Below, piece after piece: positions 18,032 to 26,799 of a stretch of DNA of 64,000 bases; position 1 is the stretch's first letter, and every line of letters starts with the position of its first letter. The stretch is taken from contig JBOFOQ010000073.1 of NCBI GenBank assembly GCA_051659505.1, positions 3,275 to 67,274 on the forward strand, read 5' to 3'. The notes under the pieces are model-generated. The model had not been told where the DNA came from, ran no database searches, and saw only the letters and a program-made list of their open reading frames with translations. The translations under genes and the position numbers were made by a program. This DNA comes from JAGNZR01 sp051659505. Its GTDB lineage: Bacteria > Fusobacteriota > Fusobacteriia > Fusobacteriales > Fusobacteriaceae.

Positions 18032-18896
18032 TCAAGTGCCCCCTTATTTTATTTTCTATTTTTTTTATTATCTCTTCAGGTGTCGAAGCCCCTGCTGTAA
18101 TACCTATTTTTTTTACTCCTTTAAACCATGACATCACTAATTCATCTTCACTACTCAATAATTTTGTATTTTCATTTATCACAGAAGAAATTTCATACAG
18201 TTTTTTTGTATTAGAACTTTTCTTTCCTCCAACTATCAAAATTATATCAGTTTTTTTCGCTAACTCTTCCACAGCAACTTGCCTTTCTTGAGTAGCACCA
18301 CATATCTTATTAAATATATTAACATTCAAGTGACTATTTTCCAAGTGATTTTTTATTTCTTTTATTTTTTCTTTATTTAAAGTTGTCTGAGTTAGTAAAG
18401 AATATTGTTTTTTTTCATCAATATTAAATTTTTTTAGCTCTTCTAAATCTTTAAATATATGAATATTTTTACCAAAAGAGATAATCCCTTCAACTTCTGG
18501 ATGATTTTTATCTCCTATAAATATTATATCATTATTTTTATTTTCTCTCTCTATAATTTTTTTTCTAATATTTTTTACAAAAATGCAAGCTGCATCTTCT
18601 AACTTAACTTTTTTTTCCACAAGCTTTTCATACACTTCTTTTTTTGTTCCGTGAGCTCTTACAATAACAACATCTTCCTCTGTTAAAATAACTCTTTCTA
18701 AAATAATATCCTCTTCAGTTATCATTTTAAAACCTATTTCTTCTAATTTTCTAACTACATGCTCATTATGAACAATCATACCTAGCAAATAGACGTTGAA
18801 ACCTTGTTTTACTCTTTCTACATATTTGTAGCAAGTGTCTACTGCCACTTTAACTCCAATACAAAAACCCATTTTTTCAGCTCTTATAATCTCCAT
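18024..18896 (-). CDS. ispH: 4-hydroxy-3-methylbut-2-enyl diphosphate reductase IspH
   Basis: 290 aa [4Fe-4S] enzyme for the last MEP-pathway step, giving IPP and DMAPP. The three cluster cysteines are visible: Cys12 in MGFCIGVKVA, one in EDAACIFVKNI and one in NKICGATQERQ. IVHNEHVV and the C-terminal TAGASTPEEII are family hallmarks. The second cysteine lies in AACIF rather than the common ATCP. ATG with GAGGAG upstream; one base after ptsH. Confidence 0.96.
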   Translation of the reverse strand: MEIIRAEKMGFCIGVKVAVDTCYKYVERVKQGFNVYLLGMIVHNEHVVRKLEEIGFKMITEEDIILERVILTEEDVVIVRAHGTKKEVYEKLVEKKVKLEDAACIFVKNIRKKIIERENKNNDIIFIGDKNHPEVEGIISFGKNIHIFKDLEELKKFNIDEKKQYSLLTQTTLNKEKIKEIKNHLENSHLNVNIFNKICGATQERQVAVEELAKKTDIILIVGGKKSSNTKKLYEISSVINENTKLLSSEDELVMSWFKGVKKIGITAGASTPEEIIKKIENKIRGHLNV

Positions 18897-18897
18897 T

Positions 18898-19167
18898 TTA
18901 CTCCTCGTTGAATTTTTTAATCTCTACAAGGTCTCTTAAAGCTTCTAATAATTGTTCTTCATCTTCTCCATCAGCTTCTAAAACTAATTTTCTTCCTTGC
19001 TCAGCAGCTAAAAGCATTAATCCCATAATACTTTTACCATTTATTTCTTCATCATCGCATTTCACTAATATTTCAGCTTCAAATTCTGATGCAACTTGAA
19101 CAAATAAAGATGATGGTCTCGCATGTAATCCAGCTTTGTTTTTTATTTCCACTATTATAGTTTTCAC
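18898..19167 (-). CDS. ptsH: HPr phosphocarrier protein
   Basis: 89 aa. Active-site His15 lies in AGLHARPSS and Ser46 in NGKSIMGLM. His15 takes phosphate from enzyme I. The Ser46-Ile-Met-Gly context is that recognised by HPr kinase in Firmicutes rather than the enteric one, so regulatory Ser phosphorylation is plausible. GTG start, AGGTAGG upstream. It has its own promoter at 19234-19242 although ptsI lies just upstream on the same strand. Confidence 0.95.
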   Translation of the reverse strand: MKTIIVEIKNKAGLHARPSSLFVQVASEFEAEILVKCDDEEINGKSIMGLMLLAAEQGRKLVLEADGEDEEQLLEALRDLVEIKKFNEE

Positions 19168-19233
19168 TTGAAATACCTACCTTTTTATCGTAATATTTAT
19201 AATTATATATAATATAATTTTTATCAACATTAT

Positions 19234-19242
19234 ATTATACCA
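19234..19242 (-). promoter_or_regulatory. Extended -10 promoter upstream of ptsH
   Basis: Minus strand TGGTATAAT (19242-19234). No good -35 is seen at 17 bases, as allowed for extended -10 promoters. The leader is about 65 bases of almost pure A/T. Confidence 0.55.
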
Positions 19243-19250
19243 CTATATTT

Positions 19251-20984
19251 CTATTTTTTTAAATATCCTTTTAATATTTTTTTTATTTCTTCAGAATTTT
19301 CTGCTTTTAATATTTCTTCTCTTATTACTTTTAGCTCAGATATATTTATTTTTCTAACAACACTTCTTGCTTTAGCGACTGAAGAACGTACCATACTTAA
19401 GTCGTATATTCCCAGACTTAAAAACGCTACTATCCCCATTTCTTCCCCTGCCATTTCCCCACAAACTGAAACATTTTTATTATTTTTTTTTGCAGCATCA
19501 GCAACAAAAGATATTGCTTTTAGCACTGAGGGGTCATAAGGATCATAAAAATCAGCTAAATCCTCTGATAATCTGTCTGTTGCTAATATATATTGGGTTA
19601 AATCATTTGTTCCTATACTGAAAAAATCTACATGTTTTGAAAATTGTTCAGCCATTAAAGAAACTGATGGAACCTCTACCATTATTCCTTCTTTTATATT
19701 TTCATTATATGGAATTCCTTCATTTTTCAATTCATCTTTACACTGTTTTAATATTTCTTTCACATCTAAAAGTTCTTTTATTTTTGTTATCATTGGATAC
19801 ATTATTTTTATTTTTTTTCCATAGGCAACTCTTAAGATAGCTCTTAGTTGTATTTTTAAAATCTCTGTATTTAGTAAACTATGTCTTATTCCTCTAATTC
19901 CTAAAAAGGGATTACTTTCTTCTTTCATTTCGTAGTAAGAAAGCTTTTTATCAGCACCTATATCTAGAGTTCTTATTACAACTTCTTTTTCTTTGGCTAT
20001 ATTCCCTATTAATTCTTCATAAATTTCAATTTGCTGCTCTTCTTTTAAAAATTCTGTTGATTCCATGTACATAAGTTCTGTTCTAAAAAGCCCTACACCA
20101 TCAGCTTTATTTTTTTCTATATCTAATAAATCAATCATTCCTGCTACATTTATTTTTAGACTTATTTTTACCCCATCTTTTGTTTCACACGGCAGATTCA
20201 ATGATTTTTCCTGTTCTTCTTTTTCTAACTGTATATTTTTTTTAAGAATTTTATAGTCCGCTACAGTTTTACTATCTGGTGAAATTATAATCTTTTCAAA
20301 TTTCTTTCGTGCATCTAGTATTATTTCTTCATTTTCTGGGAACTTTTGGTATAAAACATTATTAATTCCCATTAACATAGGTATTCCTAAACTTTTAGCT
20401 AAAATAGCAACATGAGAGGTTTCACCACCATTTTCTAAAATTATTCCTTTAAACACTATATTTTCATGTATCGAATCTAGCAGTTCTGAAGGAAGCATTT
20501 CTTGAGCTACAAATATTTTTCCACTCATATCTTTTTTATGTTTTTTATCATTTACTAAATTTTCTAAAATTCTTTCAGATATATCTTTCACATCTGATTT
20601 CCTTTGATTGTATACAGGGTCTTCCAACTGTTCAAACAGATTAAAATATTTATCTGATATTTTTTTTACAGCATACTCTGCATTTGCATTTTCAGCTCTC
20701 ATTATTTTTTCTATATCCTTTATATACATAGGATCGTCTAACATTACTATATGTGCCATTAAAATATCTAATTCTTTCTTTTTTAATTTATTTTTTAAAC
20801 TTTGCTTTAATCTTCTTATATCTTCTTTTGACTTTTCCATGGATTTTTTCCAACGAACTATTTCTTCTTCTATTTTTGATGGTTCAATTGTTTTTTTCTC
20901 CACATTAAATTCTTTAGGTTTGTGAATAAATACTTCTCCTATAACCACTCCTTCACAAGCGGTCTTTCCTTTTATTTCTAACAT
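19251..20984 (-). CDS. ptsI: PTS enzyme I (PEP-protein phosphotransferase)
   Basis: 577 aa, normal length. The N-terminal phosphohistidine domain has GGETSHVAILAKSLGIPM with active His191. The C-terminal PEP-binding barrel has GVGLFRTELMYM, IRTLDIGADK, NPFLGIRGIR and FSIGTNDLTQYILATDR, with Cys in SVCGEMAGE. It passes phosphate from PEP to HPr for sugar uptake. ATG with AGGGGG upstream, 9 bases after the debranching-enzyme gene, so the two form an operon. No sugar-specific EII is in the window. Confidence 0.97.
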   Translation of the reverse strand: MLEIKGKTACEGVVIGEVFIHKPKEFNVEKKTIEPSKIEEEIVRWKKSMEKSKEDIRRLKQSLKNKLKKKELDILMAHIVMLDDPMYIKDIEKIMRAENANAEYAVKKISDKYFNLFEQLEDPVYNQRKSDVKDISERILENLVNDKKHKKDMSGKIFVAQEMLPSELLDSIHENIVFKGIILENGGETSHVAILAKSLGIPMLMGINNVLYQKFPENEEIILDARKKFEKIIISPDSKTVADYKILKKNIQLEKEEQEKSLNLPCETKDGVKISLKINVAGMIDLLDIEKNKADGVGLFRTELMYMESTEFLKEEQQIEIYEELIGNIAKEKEVVIRTLDIGADKKLSYYEMKEESNPFLGIRGIRHSLLNTEILKIQLRAILRVAYGKKIKIMYPMITKIKELLDVKEILKQCKDELKNEGIPYNENIKEGIMVEVPSVSLMAEQFSKHVDFFSIGTNDLTQYILATDRLSEDLADFYDPYDPSVLKAISFVADAAKKNNKNVSVCGEMAGEEMGIVAFLSLGIYDLSMVRSSVAKARSVVRKINISELKVIREEILKAENSEEIKKILKGYLKK

Positions 20985-20993
20985 GAATTCCCC

Positions 20994-23009
20994 CTAAGTT
21001 GTTATTTTTTTATTTTTAGCTATAAAAATAGCAGAACTTCTTCTTGATACACTGTATTTTCCATTAAAAATAGCTATTGTTTTTTCTAAAAACGATTCTT
21101 TCCCTTGCTTTTCTGTATCAGAAATTACGTGCCATTCTTTACCATGAATAACAGGTAGTTCAAACTCTAAATTTTTATAATATGAGTTAAAAGCAACATA
21201 TATTTCAGCATTTTTTTCATACTCAAACATAAATGCAACAGAGTGAGACTCATAAGATAAATCTGGAATCCAAGCTTTTACACCGTGAACCGATATTTCT
21301 CCTAGACGTGTATAATGTTTCTTTTCTTTTAATCCCTTATGTATTTTTCTAAATTTAATCATTTTTGTTAAAAAATAGGTTATTTCAGAATATTCCTCTG
21401 CTCTCTCCCAATCTAACCAATTGATTTTATTATCTTGGCAGTAGCAATTATTATTCCCCTTTTGCGTTTTCCCTATTTCATCTCCCATTAATATCATTGG
21501 TATTCCTCTTGATATAAGAAGAAGCATCATTAAATTTTTAATTTGTTTTATTCTTAACTTATTAACTTTATCACAACTTGTTTCCCCTTCTAATCCGTGA
21601 TTCCAAGAGTTATTATCATTTTCACCATCTCTATTATTTTCACCATTTTCTAGATTATTTTTTTTCGTATAAGAAACTAAATCAAACATTGTAAAACCAT
21701 CATGAGCAGTTATAAAATTCAGACTATTCAAAGAACTTTTTCCTGAGTTTTTAAATATATCAAAACTTCCCATAACTCTTTGAATCAACTCATTTATCAC
21801 ACCTGTATCACCTTTTATAAATTTTCTGGTAGTATCTCTAAATTTTCCATTCCACACACTCCAGTTTTCAGGAAATTCATCCATAAAATAACCGTTTCCT
21901 GCATCCCAAGGTTCTGTCATTATTTTTGCTTTGGAGAGAATTATATCATTGGAAATATCATTTAATAATGAGTTTTTAGAACCTAACCACTCTCCTGTTT
22001 CTCCTCTTCCCATTATCGCTCCTAAATCAAATCTAAATCCATCGACACCTACTTTATCATACCAATATCTAAGTGAATCTATTATCATTGATTTCACAAC
22101 TGGATGATTGCAGTTCATTGTATTTCCTGTTCCAGAATAATTTAAGTATTCACCAGTTTTTTTATCTAGAAGATAAAATATTTCTTTATCCATCTCTTTA
22201 AAGTTAAATGTTTCTCCTTTTTCATTTCCTTCTGCTGTATGATTATATACTACATCTAAAATAACTTCTATTCCATTTTTATGAAAAAGATCAACTAACT
22301 CTTTAAATTCTTTTAGTGGTTCTTCATATCTCCCTTTTATATTATTTAATTCTGAATAATATCTTGAACTTACTGCAAAAAACCCTATTGGATTATATCC
22401 CCAAACATTTTTAAGGGGTTCTTTAGTTAAAGGGGCCGTCCCTATTACAAAATCATCAAATTCAAAAACTGGTAAAATTTCCACTGTTGTTATTCCTAAT
22501 TTTTTCAAATATTCTATTTTTTCCATTACTCCTTTATATGTTCCTGGAAATTCTACTTTTGAAGTGGGGCTTTTTGTGAAAAGAGATATGTGCATTTCAT
22601 AAATAATAGTATCTTCTAACAAGATATTCGGTCTTTTTATTTCTCTATTTAAAAAATTATCGTTAATAATTACAGCTTTTTGAAATCCCATTTCTTTTTT
22701 TTCTGTATAAGCTCTAGAATAGGGATCAATTATATGTTGTTTTTTCTTTGAATTTAACTTATCATCTCTGCACATGTTCCAAGTGTAAAACATATTCTCT
22801 TTTAATCCCTCTATAAAAACATGCCAAATATCACCAGTTCTATTTTTATTAGAAATCAATTTATAAGAAAAAATTGGAATTTCTGAATTTTCCTCATGAA
22901 AAATGTTAAGCACTACTTCTTTTGAGCCTCTTGAAAATATTCCAAAATTAACTCCAGCTTCTTTAACAATAGACCCTAGTTTGCATTCTCCTCTCTCAAC
23001 TCCATACAT
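20994..23009 (-). CDS. glgX: Glycogen debranching enzyme (GlgX/isoamylase type, GH13)
   Basis: 671 aa. An N-terminal CBM48-like domain (about 1-110) precedes the GH13 barrel. Catalytic-site motifs: VILDVVYNHT, VDGFRFDLGAIMG (nucleophile Asp), MTEPWDAGNGYF (acid Glu) and ITAHDGFTMFD (third Asp). EPWDAG is typical of GlgX/isoamylase rather than pullulanase. It would cut alpha-1,6 branches in glycogen. It is the first gene before ptsI, an unusual but sensible pairing for carbohydrate flux. ATG with AAGGAGAG upstream. Confidence 0.9.
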   Translation of the reverse strand: MYGVERGECKLGSIVKEAGVNFGIFSRGSKEVVLNIFHEENSEIPIFSYKLISNKNRTGDIWHVFIEGLKENMFYTWNMCRDDKLNSKKKQHIIDPYSRAYTEKKEMGFQKAVIINDNFLNREIKRPNILLEDTIIYEMHISLFTKSPTSKVEFPGTYKGVMEKIEYLKKLGITTVEILPVFEFDDFVIGTAPLTKEPLKNVWGYNPIGFFAVSSRYYSELNNIKGRYEEPLKEFKELVDLFHKNGIEVILDVVYNHTAEGNEKGETFNFKEMDKEIFYLLDKKTGEYLNYSGTGNTMNCNHPVVKSMIIDSLRYWYDKVGVDGFRFDLGAIMGRGETGEWLGSKNSLLNDISNDIILSKAKIMTEPWDAGNGYFMDEFPENWSVWNGKFRDTTRKFIKGDTGVINELIQRVMGSFDIFKNSGKSSLNSLNFITAHDGFTMFDLVSYTKKNNLENGENNRDGENDNNSWNHGLEGETSCDKVNKLRIKQIKNLMMLLLISRGIPMILMGDEIGKTQKGNNNCYCQDNKINWLDWERAEEYSEITYFLTKMIKFRKIHKGLKEKKHYTRLGEISVHGVKAWIPDLSYESHSVAFMFEYEKNAEIYVAFNSYYKNLEFELPVIHGKEWHVISDTEKQGKESFLEKTIAIFNGKYSVSRRSSAIFIAKNKKITT

Positions 23010-23060
23010 CAGTGTCTCTCCTTTACGCTAAATTTTAGATTAAATAACAATATTCTTCAT

Positions 23061-23117
23061 TTTTTTTATTTATTTTTATTTATTTTTATTTATTTTTATT
23101 TATTTTTTTATTTATTT
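23061..23117. repeat. 10-bp T-rich tandem repeat
   Basis: About four copies of a ten-base unit (TATTTTTATT) plus degenerate flanks, inside the divergent glgX/obgE intergenic region (23010-23344). It lies in the 5' leader of glgX, downstream of its promoter. Confidence 0.7.
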
Positions 23118-23135
23118 ACATTTCTTTTTCTTTAT

Positions 23136-23144
23136 ATTATAGCA
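23136..23144 (-). promoter_or_regulatory. Extended -10 promoter for glgX-ptsI
   Basis: Minus strand TGCTATAAT (23144-23136), with no clear -35. It implies a 5' leader of about 120 bases that contains the 10-bp repeat. Confidence 0.5.
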
Positions 23145-23231
23145 CATTTTCACCAATTTTTTTTTCATTTTAAGTTTTTTTAACATTTTAATATATTTTA
23201 TTTTTTTTTAACTTTTAATAATTTAAAAAGC

Positions 23232-23260
23232 TTGAAAAAAACCATAATTCATTGTACAAT
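23232..23260 (+). promoter_or_regulatory. Promoter for obgE
   Basis: TTGAAA at 23232-23237, 17-base spacer, TACAAT at 23255-23260. A second TATAAT at 23269-23274 could serve an alternative start. AGGAG at 23334 precedes the ATG at 23345. Confidence 0.6.
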
Positions 23261-23344
23261 ATACTGATTATAATTGTGAAAATTTCTTTTATTTATATTA
23301 TGATATTTACATAAATTTAAAATAAGGTTTTACAGGAGATAAAA

Positions 23345-24631
23345 ATGTTTATAGATGAGGTAATAGTAACTATAAAAGCAGGGAACGGTGGAGACGGAGC
23401 ATCTACCTTTAGGAGAGAAAAATGTATTCAATTTGGAGGTCCTGATGGTGGAGACGGCGGGAATGGTGGAGATATTATTTTTATAGCTGACCCTAATATC
23501 AACACTCTTATTGATTTTAAGTACAAAAAACTTTTTAGTGCTCAAAACGGTGCTAATGGTGCAAAAAAACAAATGCATGGTAAGACAGGTGAGAACCTTA
23601 TAATTAGAGTTCCTGTAGGAACACAGGTTAGAGACACACAAACTTCTAAACTTCTTTTAGACTTAGACGAAGTTCATGCTGAGAGAATATTATTTAAAGG
23701 TGGTAGAGGTGGAGACGGAAATGTTCACTTTAAAACAGCCACTAGAAAAGCTCCAAAGATAGCTGGAAAAGGGAAAGAGGGAGCAGAGTTAACTGTTAAA
23801 TTAGAACTTAAATTAATTGCTGATGTTGCTTTAGTAGGATATCCTTCAGTTGGTAAATCAAGTTTTATTAATAAAGTTTCAGCTGCTAACTCAAAAGTTG
23901 GAAGTTATCATTTTACAACTTTAGAACCTAAGTTAGGAGTTGTGAGATTAGAAGAAGGTAAGTCTTTTGTCATTGCTGACATCCCTGGATTAATAGAGGG
24001 AGCTCATGAAGGAGTTGGCTTAGGACATAAATTTTTAAGACATATAGAGCGTTGCAAAATGATTTATCACATTGTTGATATTGCAAGTCTTGACGGTCGA
24101 GCAGCTATAGAAGACTATAACAAAATAAACACTGAACTTTCTAAATTTAGTGAAAAACTTGCTAATAAACAACAAATAATTTTAGCTAATAAAATGGATC
24201 TTTTATGGGACGAGAAAATTTATGAAGATTTCAAAGCTCATGTTGAAGCTGACGGGAACTTAGTTTTTCCAGTTTCTGTTGTTCTTAACGAAGGAATCAA
24301 AGAAGTTCTTTATAAATCTTGGGATACTATTCAATCTGTAAAGAATGAAGCTCTTGAACTTGAACACGATATAAAAGGAGTTTTAAAAGAAATTAAAGGT
24401 CACGTGGAAGACTATATTATTACTCAAAATGAAGATGGTGTTTTTGAAATTGGTGGTAGAATGGTAGGCAGTGTCCTTGCTAAATATGTAGTAACTTTAG
24501 AAGAAGAGTCTATTATTGATTTCTTACATATGATGAAATCTCTAGGTCTTGAAGAAGCGATGGTTGAAGCTGGAATAGAAGACGGAGATACTGTTAAAAT
24601 TGCTGGTGTTGAATTTGAATATTTAGATTAA
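23345..24631 (+). CDS. obgE: Obg GTPase (ObgE/CgtA)
   Basis: 428 aa with all three Obg parts. The Gly-rich Obg fold covers about 1-155 (AGNGGDGASTFRREK, GGPDGGDGGNGGD). The G domain has GYPSVGKS at 165-172, DIPGLIEGAHEGVGLG and NKMDLL. The C-terminal OCT domain covers about 345-428. Obg acts in late 50S assembly and stress response. It starts the plus-strand cluster and is divergent from glgX. ATG with AGGAG. Confidence 0.97.
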   Translation: MFIDEVIVTIKAGNGGDGASTFRREKCIQFGGPDGGDGGNGGDIIFIADPNINTLIDFKYKKLFSAQNGANGAKKQMHGKTGENLIIRVPVGTQVRDTQTSKLLLDLDEVHAERILFKGGRGGDGNVHFKTATRKAPKIAGKGKEGAELTVKLELKLIADVALVGYPSVGKSSFINKVSAANSKVGSYHFTTLEPKLGVVRLEEGKSFVIADIPGLIEGAHEGVGLGHKFLRHIERCKMIYHIVDIASLDGRAAIEDYNKINTELSKFSEKLANKQQIILANKMDLLWDEKIYEDFKAHVEADGNLVFPVSVVLNEGIKEVLYKSWDTIQSVKNEALELEHDIKGVLKEIKGHVEDYIITQNEDGVFEIGGRMVGSVLAKYVVTLEEESIIDFLHMMKSLGLEEAMVEAGIEDGDTVKIAGVEFEYLD

Positions 24632-24652
24632 AATTGTATAGTGAGGCTTTTT

Positions 24653-25564
24653 ATGAAAAATTTAAAAAATATAGGAATAGTTATTGCAGGTCCTACTGGA
24701 GTTGGAAAAACTTCTCTTTCTATTAAATTAGCAAAAGCTTTAGGGGCTGAAATTATTTCAGCAGACTCTGCTCAAGTTTTTAAAGATTTAAATATTGGTA
24801 CTGGTAAAATAACTTTGGAAGAAATGGAAAATATTCCACATCACCTTATTGATATACTTGAGCCAATTCAGAAATATAGTGTAGGTGATTTTCAAAAAAA
24901 TACTGATTTCATATTGAACAAACTAGAACTTAGCAATACTTTCCCTATAATTGTCGGTGGAACTGGTCTCTATCTAAGTTCTGTTATAAAAGGGCTTTCT
25001 TGTCTTCCACCAGCTGATAAAGATTTAAGAGAAACTTTTACTCTTCTTTCCACAGGGGAATTGTATTCCAAGCTGAAAATATTAGATTCTCAAGCTGCTA
25101 AGAATATTCATGAAAATAATAGAGTGAAAATTGAAAGAGCTCTTGAAGTTTGTTTACTAACAAATAATAAATTTTCTGTTCTCTCTTTGGAAAATATAAA
25201 AAACAATAATTTTTCCTTTGAAAAGATAGCACTTGAAAGGAATAGAGAAAACCTTTATCCTCGTATTAATAAAAGAGTTGATCAAATGGTTAAAGACGGC
25301 TTAATTTCAGAGGTTAAATCTCTCTATGAGAAATATGGAAATAATTTGAAAACTCTTAATATTATTGGATATTCTGAAATTATTTTAGCATTAGAAGGAG
25401 AGATTTCTATGGAAGTTGCCATTGAAAACATAAAGCTACATTCTAGACGATATGCTAAAAGACAATTTACTTGGTTTAAAAATAATTCTGACTACACCTG
25501 GTATAATTTAGATGAAATGTCTGAAACTGAAATTATAAACACAATTTTAAAAAAATATATTTAA
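24653..25564 (+). CDS. miaA: tRNA dimethylallyltransferase MiaA
   Basis: 303 aa from the ATG at 24653. A GTG at 24641 is in frame, but it belongs to the GTGAGG ribosome binding site, so the ATG is preferred. P-loop AGPTGVGKTSLS, then SADSAQVFKDLNIGTGK, GGTGLYLSSVIKG and the late RRYAKRQFTWFKN. It prenylates A37 using DMAPP from the MEP pathway (ispH, ispG here); MiaB at 62.3 kb then methylthiolates the product. 21 bases after obgE. Confidence 0.96.
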   Translation: MKNLKNIGIVIAGPTGVGKTSLSIKLAKALGAEIISADSAQVFKDLNIGTGKITLEEMENIPHHLIDILEPIQKYSVGDFQKNTDFILNKLELSNTFPIIVGGTGLYLSSVIKGLSCLPPADKDLRETFTLLSTGELYSKLKILDSQAAKNIHENNRVKIERALEVCLLTNNKFSVLSLENIKNNNFSFEKIALERNRENLYPRINKRVDQMVKDGLISEVKSLYEKYGNNLKTLNIIGYSEIILALEGEISMEVAIENIKLHSRRYAKRQFTWFKNNSDYTWYNLDEMSETEIINTILKKYI

Positions 25565-25572
25565 TCTATATC

Positions 25573-25601
25573 TTGATAAAATCATCTCTATATGTTATTA
25601 T
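25573..25601 (+). promoter_or_regulatory. Promoter for lipoprotein-rsbWV-rny operon
   Basis: TTGATA at 25573-25578, 17-base spacer ending TGT, and TATTAT at 25596-25601: an extended -10. It lies 30 bases before the lipoprotein start, and no terminator follows until after rny. Confidence 0.65.
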
Positions 25602-25631
25602 TTAACAATAGAATTTTTTAGGAGTGAATGA

Positions 25632-26015
25632 ATGTTTAATAAGAAATTAATTCTATTTCTAATCATTTTGTTAACTGGTTGTTCAAATTTAAGGGTAAAA
25701 GAAATCTCAATTTTAGAACAACAAAAATTATCTGTACAATTAGATAATTTTAAAAATAGCTTAAAAACAAATTCAACAAATAATTTTGATAGTTTTTTTA
25801 ATGATAATATAAAAACTCAATATATTTTAAAAGAACTAAAAAAAATAGATTTTTCTGAAGTTCGTTTTTTCTATTCAAAACCTCTATTTAATAACACTAT
25901 TGCTACTAATACAATTGGTATTAACAGCTTTGATAGAGTGTTCTATTTTGATTTAACTTATCAATTTAAAAATGACAATTGGATAATAATAAACATAAAA
26001 GAAATACGGAGATGA
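25632..26015 (+). CDS. Small putative lipoprotein
   Basis: 127 aa. The signal peptide has a lipobox, LLTGC, with Cys at residue 17, so the mature protein should be lipid-anchored. The rest is helical and Asn/Lys-rich at first, then ends in a beta-rich stretch (RVFYFDLTYQFKNDNWIIINIKEIRR) that looks like the last strands of an NTF2-like fold; that resemblance is weak. No named family recognised. It is the first gene of the operon with the RsbW/RsbV-like pair and rny, 4 bases before the RsbW-like gene. ATG with AGGAG. Confidence 0.7.
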   Translation: MFNKKLILFLIILLTGCSNLRVKEISILEQQKLSVQLDNFKNSLKTNSTNNFDSFFNDNIKTQYILKELKKIDFSEVRFFYSKPLFNNTIATNTIGINSFDRVFYFDLTYQFKNDNWIIINIKEIRR

Positions 26016-26019
26016 GAGT

Positions 26020-26418
26020 GTGATAAAAAAAAATGAAGTGAAACTCAATGTTCCTTCTTCACTTGAAAATCTTTCTCTTATTAGAGCTCTCGTAAAAACT
26101 TATTTAGTTTTTCAGAAAGTTGATGACAAAGATGTTTTTCAACTCTTATCTGTTGTAGATGAACTTGCTACCAATGTTGTAGAACACGGATATCAATATA
26201 AACCTGGTAATATGATAATTGAAATTCAAAAATCAAATGATATTATTAAGCTAATTGTTGAAGATAATGGTTCAGGATTCAACGAGAGAAATATAAGTAA
26301 AGATGAAGGTGGCATGGGACTATTTTTAGCAAGAGCTATTGCTGACGATTTTAAAATTGAAAAAAAAATTAATGGTACTATTTTTAAAGTAGAAAAAAAG
26401 ATTAAGGAGGGGAATTAA
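26020..26418 (+). CDS. RsbW/SpoIIAB-like ATP-binding regulator (anti-sigma kinase family)
   Basis: 132 aa GHKL ATPase. The N-box DELATNVVEHGYQ is at 47-59 (Glu48, Asn52), G1 VEDNGSGFN at about 85-93, and the G2 lid GGMGLFLARAIAD. This is the RsbW/SpoIIAB kinase fold without other domains. Classical partners bind a sigma factor and phosphorylate an antagonist on Ser. The antagonist is the next gene, but no sigma-B-type factor is adjacent. GTG start with a GGAGATGAGAG region upstream. Confidence 0.85.
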   Translation: MIKKNEVKLNVPSSLENLSLIRALVKTYLVFQKVDDKDVFQLLSVVDELATNVVEHGYQYKPGNMIIEIQKSNDIIKLIVEDNGSGFNERNISKDEGGMGLFLARAIADDFKIEKKINGTIFKVEKKIKEGN

Positions 26419-26421
26419 AAG

Positions 26422-26769
26422 ATGACTACAGATTTTGAAATTATTGAAAAAAATTTAGGTGACATTAAGGTAATAAAAATTATTGGTGAATTAGACGCAC
26501 TTGTTGCTCCTAAACTTAAGGATAGAATTGCTAAACTAGTAGAAGCTGATACTATTAACTTTATAATTGATTTTGAAGAATTAGTTCATATTAATAGTTT
26601 AGCTATGGGTATTTTAAGAGGTAAATTAAGAATTGTAAAAGAAGCTGGTGGAGACATTAAGCTTATTAAACTTAATAACCATATTAAAACAATTTTTGAA
26701 ATGATTGGTTTAGATGAAATTTTCGAAATTTTTGAAACAGAAGAAGAAGCTGTAAAAAGCTTCAAATAA
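26422..26769 (+). CDS. STAS-domain anti-sigma factor antagonist-like protein (RsbV/SpoIIAA type)
   Basis: 115 aa, one STAS domain. IIGELDALVAPKLKD is the usual first strand and helix. The phosphoacceptor region is HINSLAMGIL, with Ser59 aligned to the phosphorylated Ser of SpoIIAA; the commoner D-S-S-G-L-G is here N-S-L-A-M-G. That leaves one candidate Ser for the RsbW-like kinase encoded 3 bases upstream. The target of the switch is not visible in the window. ATG with AGGAGGGG. Confidence 0.85.
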   Translation: MTTDFEIIEKNLGDIKVIKIIGELDALVAPKLKDRIAKLVEADTINFIIDFEELVHINSLAMGILRGKLRIVKEAGGDIKLIKLNNHIKTIFEMIGLDEIFEIFETEEEAVKSFK

Positions 26770-26799
26770 AATAAAAATAAAAGGGTGAGGTAAAAAATA

